DNA from: Cytobacillus citreus
GTDB lineage: Bacteria > Bacillota > Bacilli > Bacillales > Cytobacillaceae
Length of the DNA: 64,000 bases
Assembly: GCF_018343665.1 (NCBI RefSeq)
Contig: NZ_JAGYPM010000002.1
Span: 1-64,000, forward strand
Reading direction: 5' to 3'
A program made the translations under genes and the position numbers. The notes under the pieces were generated by a model. It made no database searches. It saw only the letters and a program-made list of their open reading frames with translations, and was not told where the DNA came from. Positions 23,666 through 32,787 of the stretch are shown piece after piece (within the stretch, counting starts at the first letter, position 1; each line of letters begins with the position of its first letter).

Positions 23666-24379
23666 ATGTTTCTTCTTGGTACGCTTGTAAATGGATTGTT
23701 AATCATTGTTGGTACTTTATTAGGTAAAATGCTGCATCGGATTCCTGAAAATATTAAAGGAACTGTTATGCATTCAATTGGACTGGCTGTGATCGTTCTA
23801 GGTCTGCAAATGGCCTTGAAGGGCGAGGATTTCTTAGTTGTGATTATTAGTTTGGTATTTGGGGCTGTTATTGGGGAGTATTTTGCTTTAGAGAATAAAC
23901 TGAATACACTTGGGGATTGGCTAGAAAGGAAAATGGGCTCAAGCAGCCAGGGCAGTATTTCTCAAGGGTTTGTTACCGCTACTCTCATTTTTGTCATCGG
24001 TGCAATGGCGATTATTGGTGCATTAGATAGTGGGATTCGTGGAGATCATGATGTTCTTTATACAAAAGCTATTATTGACGGTTTTACTGCCTTAATATTG
24101 ACGACGACATTAGGGATAGGCGTTCTCTTTTCAGCTATCCCCGTGGTAATTTATCAAGGACTTATTGCTCTTTTCGCGACACAAATTGATCAGTTTGTAC
24201 CGAAGCTGCTTATGGATAGCTTTATTAAAGAAATGACTGCGACTGGCGGAGTGATGATTTTTGCCATTGGATTAAATTTGACTGGGCTAATAAAAATTCG
24301 TGTCGCTAACTTACTACCGGGTATTTTTGTTGTAGGGGTAATAGTGACAATCATGTATTATTATCAATTATATTTTTAA
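23666..24379 (+). CDS. DUF554 family membrane protein
   Basis: A polytopic membrane protein of about 237 residues with roughly six hydrophobic segments. It begins MFLLGTLVNGLLIIVGTLLG and contains FVIGAMAIIGALDSGIRGD, the hallmark of DUF554 (YqgA/YdfK type). Function is unknown; transport has been suggested for the family. I chose ATG at 23666 because AAGGTG lies 6 nt upstream and the hydrophobic N-terminus begins there; in-frame codons upstream lack a ribosome site. In many Bacilli a DUF554 gene follows spo0J. Confidence 0.85.
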   Translation: MFLLGTLVNGLLIIVGTLLGKMLHRIPENIKGTVMHSIGLAVIVLGLQMALKGEDFLVVIISLVFGAVIGEYFALENKLNTLGDWLERKMGSSSQGSISQGFVTATLIFVIGAMAIIGALDSGIRGDHDVLYTKAIIDGFTALILTTTLGIGVLFSAIPVVIYQGLIALFATQIDQFVPKLLMDSFIKEMTATGGVMIFAIGLNLTGLIKIRVANLLPGIFVVGVIVTIMYYYQLYF

Positions 24380-24487
24380 AGAATGATTGTGCACAACATT
24401 AAAGAAAAGGAGAGAATTGTCTTTTCTCTCCTTCCGTTATTATCATGATATTATTGCGTTAGCATTGACATAATAGAAAATAGGTGT

Positions 24488-25117
24488 TCAAATATGTTCT
24501 TGCTCAGAATCTAAATCCCATTTAAAGGAAGTTAAAATATGCTTTGGCTCATAGGCTAAGCTTGCTTTATAAATCCCATTTGCGATGATTTTTGCCATAT
24601 TTAAGACAAGATGGAGCCTTGTATTTTGCAGGACGAAAAATTCCATAAAGCCGCTGACATTGACAATTCCTGTTATATGCATATGACCAACCTCTGGAAG
24701 CTCTTTATTTACACCAGCTCCGGGCTTTACAGGTCCCTCTCCAACTTGAATGACTCCAACACTTTTTAACCGTCCTAAACATGCATCAATGCCGATAATA
24801 AAAGGATTAAAATGTTTTTTCTTAATTTCCTCTAGTTTTTCTGTTAAATTCACTGCATGAATAGGATTTTCAAGCGTTCCATATACAAAGAAGGATGATA
24901 TCTTTTTTTCCTCTAAAAATGTACCAATCAGTGGACCTAATGAATCGCCTGTAGACCGATCGGTTCCAATACAGACAAACACAATAGGACGGCTGCTAAT
25001 TCCAGTAGGCAATAAATGGATAATTTCTGTTGCGAGCTTAGTGGCAGCAGTCAAATCATCATGCATGATCTTCAAAGTGCCGTCCTTTTTTTCAAACAGA
25101 TTATGTTTTAAATTCAT
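24488..25117 (-). CDS. yyaC: Sporulation protease-like protein YyaC
   Basis: YyaC family, distantly related to the germination protease GPR, and found in spore formers near soj-spo0J. The block VCIGTDRSTGDSLGPLIG (about residues 45-62) is the family signature, followed by GIDACLG and KPGAGVNKELPEVG. 209 residues from the ATG at 25117, which has AAAGGGGTGG 5 nt upstream. It is the only minus-strand gene in this stretch, which suits a separate sporulation promoter; none was identified. Confidence 0.9.
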   Translation of the reverse strand: MNLKHNLFEKKDGTLKIMHDDLTAATKLATEIIHLLPTGISSRPIVFVCIGTDRSTGDSLGPLIGTFLEEKKISSFFVYGTLENPIHAVNLTEKLEEIKKKHFNPFIIGIDACLGRLKSVGVIQVGEGPVKPGAGVNKELPEVGHMHITGIVNVSGFMEFFVLQNTRLHLVLNMAKIIANGIYKASLAYEPKHILTSFKWDLDSEQEHI

Positions 25118-25139
25118 TGGTTCCACCCCTTTATATAAG

Positions 25140-25262
25140 AAAAACGCAAGCGCCTCGATCGACCTCAGGCATAGCGACGAGTAGGTTGTTCTTTAACGTT
25201 CTTGGCGGACTGCTATGATATCCGACGTATAGGACGAAGCCTTACTTGTGGAGCTAGACATT
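25140..25262 (-). repeat. Modular hairpin repeat, short reverse copy
   Basis: Between yyaC and the MscS gene. It begins AAAACGCAAGCGCCTCG and ends TGGAGCTAGACATTTC, so it is the family in reverse orientation. It contains TAGGTTGTTCTTTAACG and CGACGTATAGGACG, related to blocks in the other copies. It lies about 20 bp upstream of the yyaC start, in its 5' region. Confidence 0.7.
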
Positions 25263-25624
25263 TCTCTAACTCATAAAAAGTTACGCTATCTAATTATTAA
25301 AAAACTCTCGCTAATCTCCATATTTCTAACAGTATACGGATAAAAATAGGAATCTATACATGCTGATAAGATTTGTTAAGTAAAACTATGTTGAAAGTCC
25401 TAAATACATATAAAACAGTAAAAGGAAGAGGTGTATCGCTACAAAATATGAATAGAAATTGTTAAAATAAATTAGTCTTTTTCATCTTTTTAGAGTCTTT
25501 TCTACTCTATGTTGCTTGCTAGAGAAAGATGAAATAAGCTTTAATAAATCAATAGGAATTTTTTAAGGGCTATGAAATCATTTAAATTTTATTGCCCGAT
25601 CTATAAAGAAGTGCAGGTGAGAGA
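25263..25624. other. AT-rich gap before the MscS gene, no gene
   Basis: About 360 bp, strongly AT-rich, with no supported coding region. It should contain the MscS promoter. An imperfect inverted repeat around CTTTTTCATC, CTTTTAG and CTTTTCTAC (about 25485-25510) was noted without an assigned role. Confidence 0.35.
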
Positions 25625-26527
25625 ATGAGCAATATTGAAATGTTTATAAACAAACAATTAGAAAATTTTTCTAAAGAAGATGTGTGGATGGCAATTGGAG
25701 AAAGCATCTTAAAAATCTTTTTAATTATTATTTTAACGAGCCTTTTTATTAAAATAGGGAAAATGATCATTCATAAAATTTTTGAGGTAAGGGATCGCAG
25801 CTCACTTATTCGTACATCCGATCGTCGAGAAGCAACTTTAGTGAAGCTGTTAGTTAACATTCTGTTTTATTTTGCTTCCTTTTTTTCCTTCATAATGATC
25901 TTGGAAACGGTGGGGATTGACGTAAAAGCCTTGTTAGCAGGGGCTGGAATTGTTGGCTTAGCCGTTGGATTTGGTGCACAAAGCCTGGTGAAGGACGTTA
26001 TAACCGGTTTCTTTATCATTTTCGAAGATCAATTTTCTGTTGGGGACAATATTCAAATAGATCAGTTTACAGGAACCGTTGTGGAGATTGGACTAAGAAC
26101 AACAAAAATCAAAAATTGGACAGGTGAGGTCCATATTTTACCAAACGGAAGCATTAATCAAGTAACGAATTTTTCATTGAATAATAGTGTCGCCTTTGTA
26201 GATGTGAATATTGCATATGAAAGCGATATAAATAATGCTGAAAAAGTATTGCAGGAATTATTAGAAAAAATGCCTGAAAAATATGAGGATATAGTCAATC
26301 CACCAGAATTATTGGGTGTTCAAACAATGGATGTCTCGAATCTCACGCTTAGAGTAACCTGCGAAACATTGCCAACAAAAAATTTCTATATTGCTCGGCA
26401 ATTAAGAAAGGAAATTAAGCAATGCCTTGAGGAGAATGGGATTGATGCTCCGTTTCCTCGTCTGGTTATGTATTCTCGGAGTGAAGTGAATCTTAAGAAA
26501 ACAAAAGGTGAATTGGGGGGGCCATAA
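25625..26527 (+). CDS. Small-conductance mechanosensitive channel (MscS family)
   Basis: A 300-residue MscS-type channel that would release solutes on hypo-osmotic shock. Hydrophobic segments lie at about 25-45 and 75-100. The pore-lining TM3 is VKALLAGAGIVGLAVGFGAQ (about 100-119), followed by SLVKDVITGFFIIFEDQFSVGD. A beta domain and a C-terminal alpha/beta domain follow. The ATG has AGGTGAGAGA just upstream. It overlaps the next gene at TAATG, so the two are coupled, the usual arrangement of MscS with DUF951 before ychF. Confidence 0.93.
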   Translation: MSNIEMFINKQLENFSKEDVWMAIGESILKIFLIIILTSLFIKIGKMIIHKIFEVRDRSSLIRTSDRREATLVKLLVNILFYFASFFSFIMILETVGIDVKALLAGAGIVGLAVGFGAQSLVKDVITGFFIIFEDQFSVGDNIQIDQFTGTVVEIGLRTTKIKNWTGEVHILPNGSINQVTNFSLNNSVAFVDVNIAYESDINNAEKVLQELLEKMPEKYEDIVNPPELLGVQTMDVSNLTLRVTCETLPTKNFYIARQLRKEIKQCLEENGIDAPFPRLVMYSRSEVNLKKTKGELGGP

Positions 26528-26724
26528 TGGAGCAAAAGGAGTTTAACTTAAATGATGTTGTCGAAATGAAAAAACAGCATCCATGTGGAACGAATCGGTG
26601 GAAAATTATTCGGATGGGCGCTGATATTCGGATCAAATGCGAGGGCTGTGCTCACAGTGTATTAATCCCTCGTAGGGAATTTGCACGTAAAATGAAAAAG
26701 ATCCTTGTGAAGCATGAGGAATAA
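26527..26724 (+). CDS. DUF951 family protein (YyzM-like)
   Basis: A 65-residue protein with MKKQHPCGTNRWKIIRMGAD and IRIKCEGCAHSVLIPRREF. The Cys residues (about 18, 39 and 42) suggest a small metal-binding or nucleic-acid-binding fold. Function is unknown. Its place between mscS and ychF is conserved. The stop codon is followed directly by the modular repeat. Confidence 0.92.
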   Translation: MEQKEFNLNDVVEMKKQHPCGTNRWKIIRMGADIRIKCEGCAHSVLIPRREFARKMKKILVKHEE

Positions 26725-26726
26725 AG

Positions 26727-27240
26727 CGCGTGCTTGCGCTTTTCTTATTGTCTAGCTCCAGGCACCATCGGCTCGAGGTCTTAAGCCAATCCGTCATGAA
26801 GGTTAAAAAACAACCTACACGCCGGCTTGTCTTAAGCTTGTCGCCGATAAGCGGGTGCCTTGCGCTTTTCTTATTGTCTAGCTCCAGGCACCATCGGCTC
26901 GAGGTCTTAAGCCAATCCGTCATGAAGGTTAAAAAACAACCTTCACGCCGGCTTGTCTTAAGCTTGTCACCGATAAGCGGGTGCCTTGCGCTTTTCTTAT
27001 TGTCTAGCTCCAGCGCCTACCCCCGACGTACAGGACGTACTAGTGTCGACAATGCGACAGGACAGGGAAAGCTTCGTCAGCGACACATCGCACGACCAAA
27101 AGAGAAGCTTTTGGGAGGACGTCGCGTTATTGTCTACCTCGAGGTCACAAGCCAATCCTCCCAGAAAGGTAAAGAACACCTTTCCGTGAGGCTCGTCTTG
27201 TGCTATGCCTGAGGGTGACCAAGGCGCTTGCGCTTTTCTC
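26727..27240 (+). repeat. Modular hairpin repeats, three tandem units (DUF951-ychF gap)
   Basis: Two near-identical units of about 125 bp (26747-26871 and 26876-27000) are followed by a longer unit (27003-27240). Each begins TGTCTAGCTCCAG and ends GCGCTTTTCTTAT or a variant. The short units carry GGCTCGAGGTCTTAAGCCAA and a CATGAAGGTT/AACCTTCA-type hairpin. The long unit carries GTACAGGACGTACTAG, GTCGACAATGCGAC and AAGCTTTTGGGAGGACGTCG. An open frame of 160 codons runs through it only because it repeats, so it is not annotated as a gene. Confidence 0.85.
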
Positions 27241-27324
27241 AGTTACTCTCTATAATTGTGAGGGACTAAATGACTGAATGAAAGCTGATTTTAATAGATA
27301 TTTACTATTTGAGGAGTGACATGG

Positions 27325-28425
27325 ATGGCTTTAACAGCTGGGATTGTAGGGTTGCCGAATGTTGGAAAGTCTACATTATTTAATGCTATTACTCAAGCGG
27401 GAGCGGAGTCAGCGAACTACCCGTTTTGTACAATTGATCCAAACGTTGGGATTGTAGAAGTACCAGATGAGCGCCTAAATAAGCTAACTGAGCTTGTACA
27501 GCCGAAAAAAACAGTTCCGACTACATTTGAATTTACTGATATTGCTGGAATTGTAAAAGGGGCAAGTAAAGGAGAAGGTTTAGGAAATAAATTTCTATCA
27601 CATATTCGTGAAGTAGACGCTATATGCCAGGTTGTTCGCTGCTTTGCGGATGATAATATTACCCATGTTTCAGGCAAAGTTGATCCGATTTCTGATATAG
27701 AAACGATTAACCTAGAGCTGATTTTGGCTGATCTTGAATCAGTTGAAAAGCGCATTGCTCGTGTTGGGAAATTGGCGAAGCAAAAAGATAAAGATTCGGT
27801 GTTTGAGCTTGAGATTCTTGAAATGTTAAAAGAAGCCTTTGAAGCGGACAAGCCTGCTCGTACAGTTGAATTTACTGAGGAGCAAATGAAGGTTGCAAAG
27901 GGACTTCATCTTTTAACGATTAAACCTGTTTTATATGTAGCAAACGTTGGAGAAGACGATGTTTCAGATCCAAACTCGAATGAATATGTTCAGCAAGTGA
28001 AAGAGTTCGCGAAGAATGATAATGCTGAAGTTATTGTCATTTGTGCAAAAATCGAGTCAGAAATTGCAGAGCTTGAAGGGGAAGAAAAAGAAATGTTCCT
28101 TCAAGAGCTTGGAATCGAAGAATCTGGTCTTGACCAGTTAATCCGTTCTGCTTACCATCTACTTGGCTTAGCGACTTATTTTACCGCTGGTGTTCAAGAA
28201 GTACGTGCATGGACGTTTAGAAAAGGAATGAAAGCTCCGCAATGTGCAGGGATTATCCATTCCGATTTTGAAAAAGGCTTTATCCGTGCGGAAACGGTAT
28301 CCTATGATGATTTATTATTTGCTGGCAATATGGTTGCTGCACGTGAAGCAGGTAATGTTCGATTAGAAGGAAAAGAATATATTGTTCAAGACGGGGATGT
28401 TATCCACTTCCGTTTCAATGTGTAA
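27325..28425 (+). CDS. ychF: Ribosome-associated ATPase YchF
   Basis: Obg-like P-loop protein that prefers ATP and associates with ribosomes, linked to stress and translation control. G1 is GLPNVGKSTL (about 8-17), G3 is DIAGIVKGASKGEG, and a C-terminal TGS domain ends FRFNV. 366 residues from the ATG giving MALTAGIVGLPN, the usual length. GAGGAG lies upstream. A GTG 9 bases earlier is less likely. Confidence 0.96.
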   Translation: MALTAGIVGLPNVGKSTLFNAITQAGAESANYPFCTIDPNVGIVEVPDERLNKLTELVQPKKTVPTTFEFTDIAGIVKGASKGEGLGNKFLSHIREVDAICQVVRCFADDNITHVSGKVDPISDIETINLELILADLESVEKRIARVGKLAKQKDKDSVFELEILEMLKEAFEADKPARTVEFTEEQMKVAKGLHLLTIKPVLYVANVGEDDVSDPNSNEYVQQVKEFAKNDNAEVIVICAKIESEIAELEGEEKEMFLQELGIEESGLDQLIRSAYHLLGLATYFTAGVQEVRAWTFRKGMKAPQCAGIIHSDFEKGFIRAETVSYDDLLFAGNMVAAREAGNVRLEGKEYIVQDGDVIHFRFNV

Positions 28426-28429
28426 AAGG

Positions 28430-28466
28430 AATCTCTGCAGAAAAATTTCTGCAGAGATTTTTTTTA
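28430..28466 (+). terminator. ychF terminator
   Basis: AATCTCTGCAGAAA pairs with TTTCTGCAGAGATT and is followed by TTTTTT. Confidence 0.92.
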
Positions 28467-28599
28467 GAAAGATAAGAAAGTATAAATTTTAGGGTCTATC
28501 ACAGTCGCTTAGGCAGTTTAATAATTGTTCTTATTTAAAGTAAAGCATGCATTGCAAAAATGGTTATTATATGCTATACTTTCATCTTGTGAGTAATGA

Positions 28600-28645
28600 A
28601 CAATTGCTCCTTGCCCTTTATGAAAAGGGCCGCTTAGACCAAAAG
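28600..28645 (+). promoter_or_regulatory. Candidate S6:S18 autoregulatory leader of rpsF
   Basis: In the rpsF 5' leader GCCCTT and AAGGGC form a short hairpin (28613-28630) followed directly by CGC, making a GGGCCGC block, about 20 nt before the ribosome site. Leaders of rpsF operons in many bacteria carry a hairpin with a conserved CCG that binds the S6:S18 complex. The match here is by position and the CCG only. Confidence 0.4.
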
Positions 28646-28657
28646 GAGGTGAATGTG

Positions 28658-28945
28658 ATGAGAAAGTACGAAATTATGTACATCATCCGCCCAAATATTG
28701 AAGATGAGGCTAAAAAAGCTGTAATTGAGCGTTTTAACTCAATCTTAACTGAAAATGGCGCGGAATTGACTGAATCAAAAGATTGGGGTAAGCGCCGTTT
28801 AGCTTATGAAATCAATGATTTCCGCGATGGCTACTACCAATTAGTAAATGTTAATGCTGAAGCTACAGCTGTTGACGAGTTCTCTCGTTTAGCGAAAATC
28901 AGCGAAGACATTATCCGTTATATCGTAATTAAAGATGAGAAATAA
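28658..28945 (+). CDS. rpsF: 30S ribosomal protein S6
   Basis: 95 residues, starting [20 protein letters not shown] and containing [20 protein letters not shown]6 forms a heterodimer with S18 in the 30S platform. AAAGGAGGTGA lies before the ATG. It is the first gene of the rpsF-ssb-rpsR operon. Confidence 0.97.
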   Translation: MRKYEIMYIIRPNIEDEAKKAVIERFNSILTENGAELTESKDWGKRRLAYEINDFRDGYYQLVNVNAEATAVDEFSRLAKISEDIIRYIVIKDEK

Positions 28946-29015
28946 TAGATAAACACTTTTAACTATGAGAGTTCAAAAAGGAGGATAATCTGAACTTTTT
29001 GAACATCCTCTAAAA

Positions 29016-29031
29016 TGTTCCATGTGAAACA
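29016..29031. promoter_or_regulatory. parS: parS site upstream of ssb
   Basis: TGTTCCATGTGAAACA, one of the natural Bacillus parS variants (two changes from the perfect palindrome), in the rpsF-ssb gap, 28 bp before the ssb start. Confidence 0.85.
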
Positions 29032-29058
29032 ATCGTTGGAAGGAAGGAGTTGATTCTG

Positions 29059-29562
29059 ATGATGAACCGCGTTGTTCTTGTCGGACGTTTGACAAAGGAT
29101 CCTGATTTACGATATACACCAAATGGAGTAGCGGTTGCTTCATTCACTCTTGCGGTTAATCGTACATTTACGAATCAGCAGGGTGAACGAGAGGCTGATT
29201 TTATTAACTGTGTTGTTTGGAGAAAGGCAGCTGAAAATGTGGCAAACTTCTTAAAGAAGGGAAGCCTTGCAGGTGTTGATGGCAGAATTCAAACTCGCAG
29301 CTTTGATGGTCAGGATGGAAAACGTGTATACGTAACAGAGGTTATGGCTGAAAGTGTTCAATTCCTCGAGCCGCGTAATAGCGCTAGAGCAGAAGGTGGA
29401 AATTTCGGTGCACCTAGAGATCAGGATTTCCCATTTGGAAATAACAACAATCAGAGTCAACAAAATAACAGAAATAATCAAGGGTATACACGTGTAGATA
29501 ACGATCCATTTGCAAATGATGGTGGCCAAATCGACATTTCAGATGATGATCTGCCGTTCTAA
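29059..29562 (+). CDS. ssb: Single-stranded DNA-binding protein SSB
   Basis: Essential OB-fold protein coating single-stranded DNA at forks and in repair. The OB domain covers about residues 1-105 ([36 protein letters not shown]). A Gln/Asn/Gly-rich linker follows, then the acidic interaction tip DISDDDLPF. 167 residues. Start at MMNRVV matches the family MLNRVV. It is flanked by the genes for S6 and S18, with a parS site in its 5' region. Confidence 0.97.
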   Translation: MMNRVVLVGRLTKDPDLRYTPNGVAVASFTLAVNRTFTNQQGEREADFINCVVWRKAAENVANFLKKGSLAGVDGRIQTRSFDGQDGKRVYVTEVMAESVQFLEPRNSARAEGGNFGAPRDQDFPFGNNNNQSQQNNRNNQGYTRVDNDPFANDGGQIDISDDDLPF

Positions 29563-29594
29563 CCTGTTTTATTTTTGAACGAAATAATCATTAA

Positions 29595-29852
<258 letters not shown>

Positions 29853-29864
29853 TTCTTAATAATC

Positions 29865-29907
29865 AAAAGCACAACAAGGACATTAAAATCCTGTTGTGCT
29901 TTTTTAT
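29865..29907 (+). terminator. rpsF-ssb-rpsR terminator
   Basis: AAAAGCACAACA(A)GGA pairs with TCCTGTTGTGCTTTT, followed by more T. Confidence 0.92.
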
Positions 29908-29932
29908 TTCACATGTTCTTTGACATCAATGA

Positions 29933-30327
29933 TTAGGATAAGGGTGGAGAATTATTATAATTACTCTTTAAGTTGCTCCAAATAATATAAGAACCATTCT
30001 CCGTTTCTACTATGATTACTCCTGTTTGCCCATTATTTGTATTATACAAGGTTGTTCCTTTTGTAACTTAGTAGCTGGAAAATTTCCAAAAAGAAGTAGA
30101 TATGTTTTAACTTTTTTAATTTCCCCAATTTTTCCCCTTTGTTAAACTTACTCTTTTCTTTTTCAAACCATTCAAGTTCCGTAACATTAGAATAAATACG
30201 GCCCTCATATTTGATGATATCCGCATCTTTACCTTGATTTAGAATATCCCAAGCTGTTCTCCTTCCATCACACTAATAAGCCCATTCCCACTAAAAGAAA
30301 ACAAAATAGAAGTAGAACAATTATCAT
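29933..30327 (-). pseudogene. Decayed small exported or membrane-anchored protein gene
   Basis: On the minus strand an ATG at 30327 opens a hydrophobic leader, MIIVLLLFCFLLVGMGLLV, then hits a TGA. In another frame the text continues AWDILNQGKDADIIKYEGRI and YSNVTELEWFEKEKSKFN. A further shift gives KGTTLYNTNNGQTGVIIVET and ends LSNYNNSPPLS-like at the stop (29933). About three frameshifts over roughly 130 codons. The pieces join as one small protein with an N-terminal leader, but I do not recognise a named family. The neighbouring intact genes show no such breaks. Confidence 0.6.
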
Positions 30328-30576
30328 ACTCTGCTACAAGAAATCCATTAAAATACCAGATATACATTACTGATTATTCTCGAAATTAAAAATTTTGAAA
30401 CAAAATATAAAGCTTTGTTTTTATGTTACTATTATCATGGTAAAAATGTAGGTGTTTTCATTACAAACTCAAGGTGGCATAAGCGAATTAAAGTCTTTAT
30501 TAGCTAATAAATAAGTTCATGTTCGCAAAGACCCACCCCATTTATCATATTTAATACATATTAGTGGAGGAAAGAT
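30328..30576. other. AT-rich gap before the chemoreceptor gene
   Basis: No gene seen. It contains the ribosome site (GTGGAGG) of the chemoreceptor near 30564. I could not place a convincing SigD or SigA promoter. Confidence 0.35.
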
Positions 30577-32577
30577 ATGCTTAAATCAATTAAAGGCAAA
30601 ATTATTTTATTATTTGTCCTGCTCTTAATTGTCACTCTGTCAACTGTTTCGGTTTTTGTTGGCTACCAAACAAAATCACAGTTTGAAAAAGACGTAGTTC
30701 AGCAAACAGAAAGTATTGTCTCTGAAATGAATAATACAATTGAATTATTTGCTAAGTCTTATTCTAATAGCATTCAGTACATAGCTGCATCCAAGCAAGT
30801 AATAGATTTTGTGAAATTTACAGAAAATCCTGAGTACAGCCAAGCATCAGCAGATTTAGAAAAAGAATTCGAAAATTTCATTGATAAGTATGAGGGTGTC
30901 ACTTCCATTTATGCAGCAAGCGAAAATAAAGATTTAAAAATTATTCCTGCTGCTGATTTAGGCTCAGATTTTGATCCAACAACAAGAGATTGGTATAAAA
31001 ATGCAGCCGAAAACCCAGATGGAGTTGTTTGGAGTGAGCCGTATGAGGACCACGCTGCAAAGAGTTATGTGGTAACTGCTTCCTATGCTGTTAAAGAAGG
31101 CTCTAAAGTTATTGGGGTTGTTGGCCTAGATATCCAACTAAAGGATATTACGAATATGATCAGTAAATTGGAAATAGGCTATAATGGCTATCCATTTGTT
31201 TTTTCAAAAGAAGGAGTAGCAATTGTTCATCCTTCTAAACAAAGTGAAAACCTTATAGACCTTCCTTTTATTAAGTCCATGTACGAGGATCAGGACGGGA
31301 AGGGCGTTGTTGACTATGAATTTGAAGGCGATGGTAAGCTGCTTGTTTACCATACGGTTCCAAGTACATCATGGAAGGTTGGGACAGCTTATTCCTATAA
31401 AGATCTGCTCGCAAGTGCAAAGAGCATTCAACTGAACATCTTGATTATCTCTATCATTGCGCTCGTTTTTGCAGGTGTTGTTACCTATTATGTAACAGCG
31501 AAGATTACGAAACCAATTTTCATCTTGAAAAAGGCTGTGAAGCAGGTAGCTGCTGGAAATTTAACGGTGAAAGCAAATATCTCTTCTAAAGATGAGATTG
31601 GCGAATTAAGCCTGGATTTTAACGATATGGTTGAAAATATGAGATCATTGCTGACAGTTGTTCAAACATCCGTTAATAATGTAACCATTTCAGCTGAAAG
31701 CTTAAGTGCTGTATCTGAAGAAACGAATGCTTCCAATGAGGAAATTGCAGCTGCCATTAATGAAATTGCCAAAGGGGCTACACAGTCTGCTGCGGAAGCG
31801 GAAACAGCCAATACGTTATCAGGTCAATTGAGTAATCAAATTAATGATATTAGTCATCATACTGGTCAAATGAATTCTTTGGCTGAGAAAGCGGATGAAA
31901 TAAATCGTTCTGGCATCAGTCAAATTAGCCAATTAAAGGAATCGTTCGAAACATCGAAGGGCTTCCTTGATTCAATGGAAAATGTTATTCATGACTTAGA
32001 AAATAAAATTAAACAAATTGAAATGGTTTTGTCCACAATTACAGATATTAGCTCGCAAACGAATTTATTAGCGTTAAATGCAAGCATTGAAGCAGCTCGC
32101 GCTGGCGAATATGGAAAAGGGTTTGCCGTTGTGGCTGAAGAGGTTAGAAAGCTTGCAGAGCAGTCTGTTGCAGCAACAGATGAAGTGAAAAAAACGATCA
32201 CAGATATTCAAAATGGTGCGCTCTTAGCCGTGGATTCGATGAGCAAAACAATGGAAAACTTTGATCAGCAATCAAAGGTTGTTCATGAAACCGAAACGAA
32301 CTTCCACTCTATATCTGATCTAGTTGAGAAAATGAAGCAGTCCATCATCTATATTTATTCTCAGGTTGATCAGGTGACAGAAAATACAGGTGAAGTTGTA
32401 AGTGGTATCCAAAGCATGGCAGCCATGGCAGAAGAGTCTGCAGCATCTTGTGAGGAAGTGAGCGCCTCAACAGATGAGCAAGTTCATGCCTTCCAAACAG
32501 TTGCAGAATCAGCGGAAACATTAACGGAGCTAAGTAATGAATTAGAAGAAGTAGTGAATAAATTTAAGCTGAAATAG
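30577..32577 (+). CDS. Methyl-accepting chemotaxis protein (dCache type)
   Basis: A 666-residue transmembrane chemoreceptor. TM1 lies at about 7-28. The extracellular dCache sensor (about 35-275) includes the ligand-pocket block [11 protein letters not shown] and [13 protein letters not shown]2 lies at about 285-305 and HAMP at about 306-360. The signalling domain has the hairpin-tip block [20 protein letters not shown] followed by [16 protein letters not shown]. The ligand is unknown; the pocket block is typical of amino-acid or small-carboxylate sensors. It is a single gene with its own double terminator, inserted between ribosomal and yybS-gdpP genes. No other chemotaxis gene lies in the window. 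Confidence 0.93.
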   Translation: MLKSIKGKIILLFVLLLIVTLSTVSVFVGYQTKSQFEKDVVQQTESIVSEMNNTIELFAKSYSNSIQYIAASKQVIDFVKFTENPEYSQASADLEKEFENFIDKYEGVTSIYAASENKDLKIIPAADLGSDFDPTTRDWYKNAAENPDGVVWSEPYEDHAAKSYVVTASYAVKEGSKVIGVVGLDIQLKDITNMISKLEIGYNGYPFVFSKEGVAIVHPSKQSENLIDLPFIKSMYEDQDGKGVVDYEFEGDGKLLVYHTVPSTSWKVGTAYSYKDLLASAKSIQLNILIISIIALVFAGVVTYYVTAKITKPIFILKKAVKQVAAGNLTVKANISSKDEIGELSLDFNDMVENMRSLLTVVQTSVNNVTISAESLSAVSEETNASNEEIAAAINEIAKGATQSAAEAETANTLSGQLSNQINDISHHTGQMNSLAEKADEINRSGISQISQLKESFETSKGFLDSMENVIHDLENKIKQIEMVLSTITDISSQTNLLALNASIEAARAGEYGKGFAVVAEEVRKLAEQSVAATDEVKKTITDIQNGALLAVDSMSKTMENFDQQSKVVHETETNFHSISDLVEKMKQSIIYIYSQVDQVTENTGEVVSGIQSMAAMAEESAASCEEVSASTDEQVHAFQTVAESAETLTELSNELEEVVNKFKLK

Positions 32578-32585
32578 TTGAGGAG

Positions 32586-32609
32586 GGGATATGATTTAAG
32601 ATATCCCTT
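32586..32609 (+). terminator. Hairpin 1 after the chemoreceptor gene
   Basis: GGGATAT and ATATCCC pair across GATTTAAG, followed by TTCATT. The T tract is poor. Nearly the same hairpin recurs 70 bp downstream. Confidence 0.6.
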
Positions 32610-32654
32610 CATTAGCCTGAAAAAGTATTAAATTATACTATGTATACACTTTAA

Positions 32655-32683
32655 AGGGATATCGTTTAAGATATCCTTTTTTA
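32655..32683 (+). terminator. Terminator 2 after the chemoreceptor gene
   Basis: GGGATATC and GATATCC pair across GTTTAA, followed by TTTTTT. It is the stronger of two similar hairpins. Confidence 0.85.
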
Positions 32684-32787
32684 GCTGATTAGGGAAGTTT
32701 AAAATTATCGTTAAAAGTTGAACCGAACAATAATACTAGCTAAAATAGATTTTACGGGTGAAAAATCCCGGTTTAAGGGGTGAGATA

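Noticed and set aside
26730-27212. A 160-codon open frame with an internally repeated protein
   Set aside because: It runs through tandem modular repeats; the protein repeat is a by-product of DNA repeats, and there is no ribosome site or family match.
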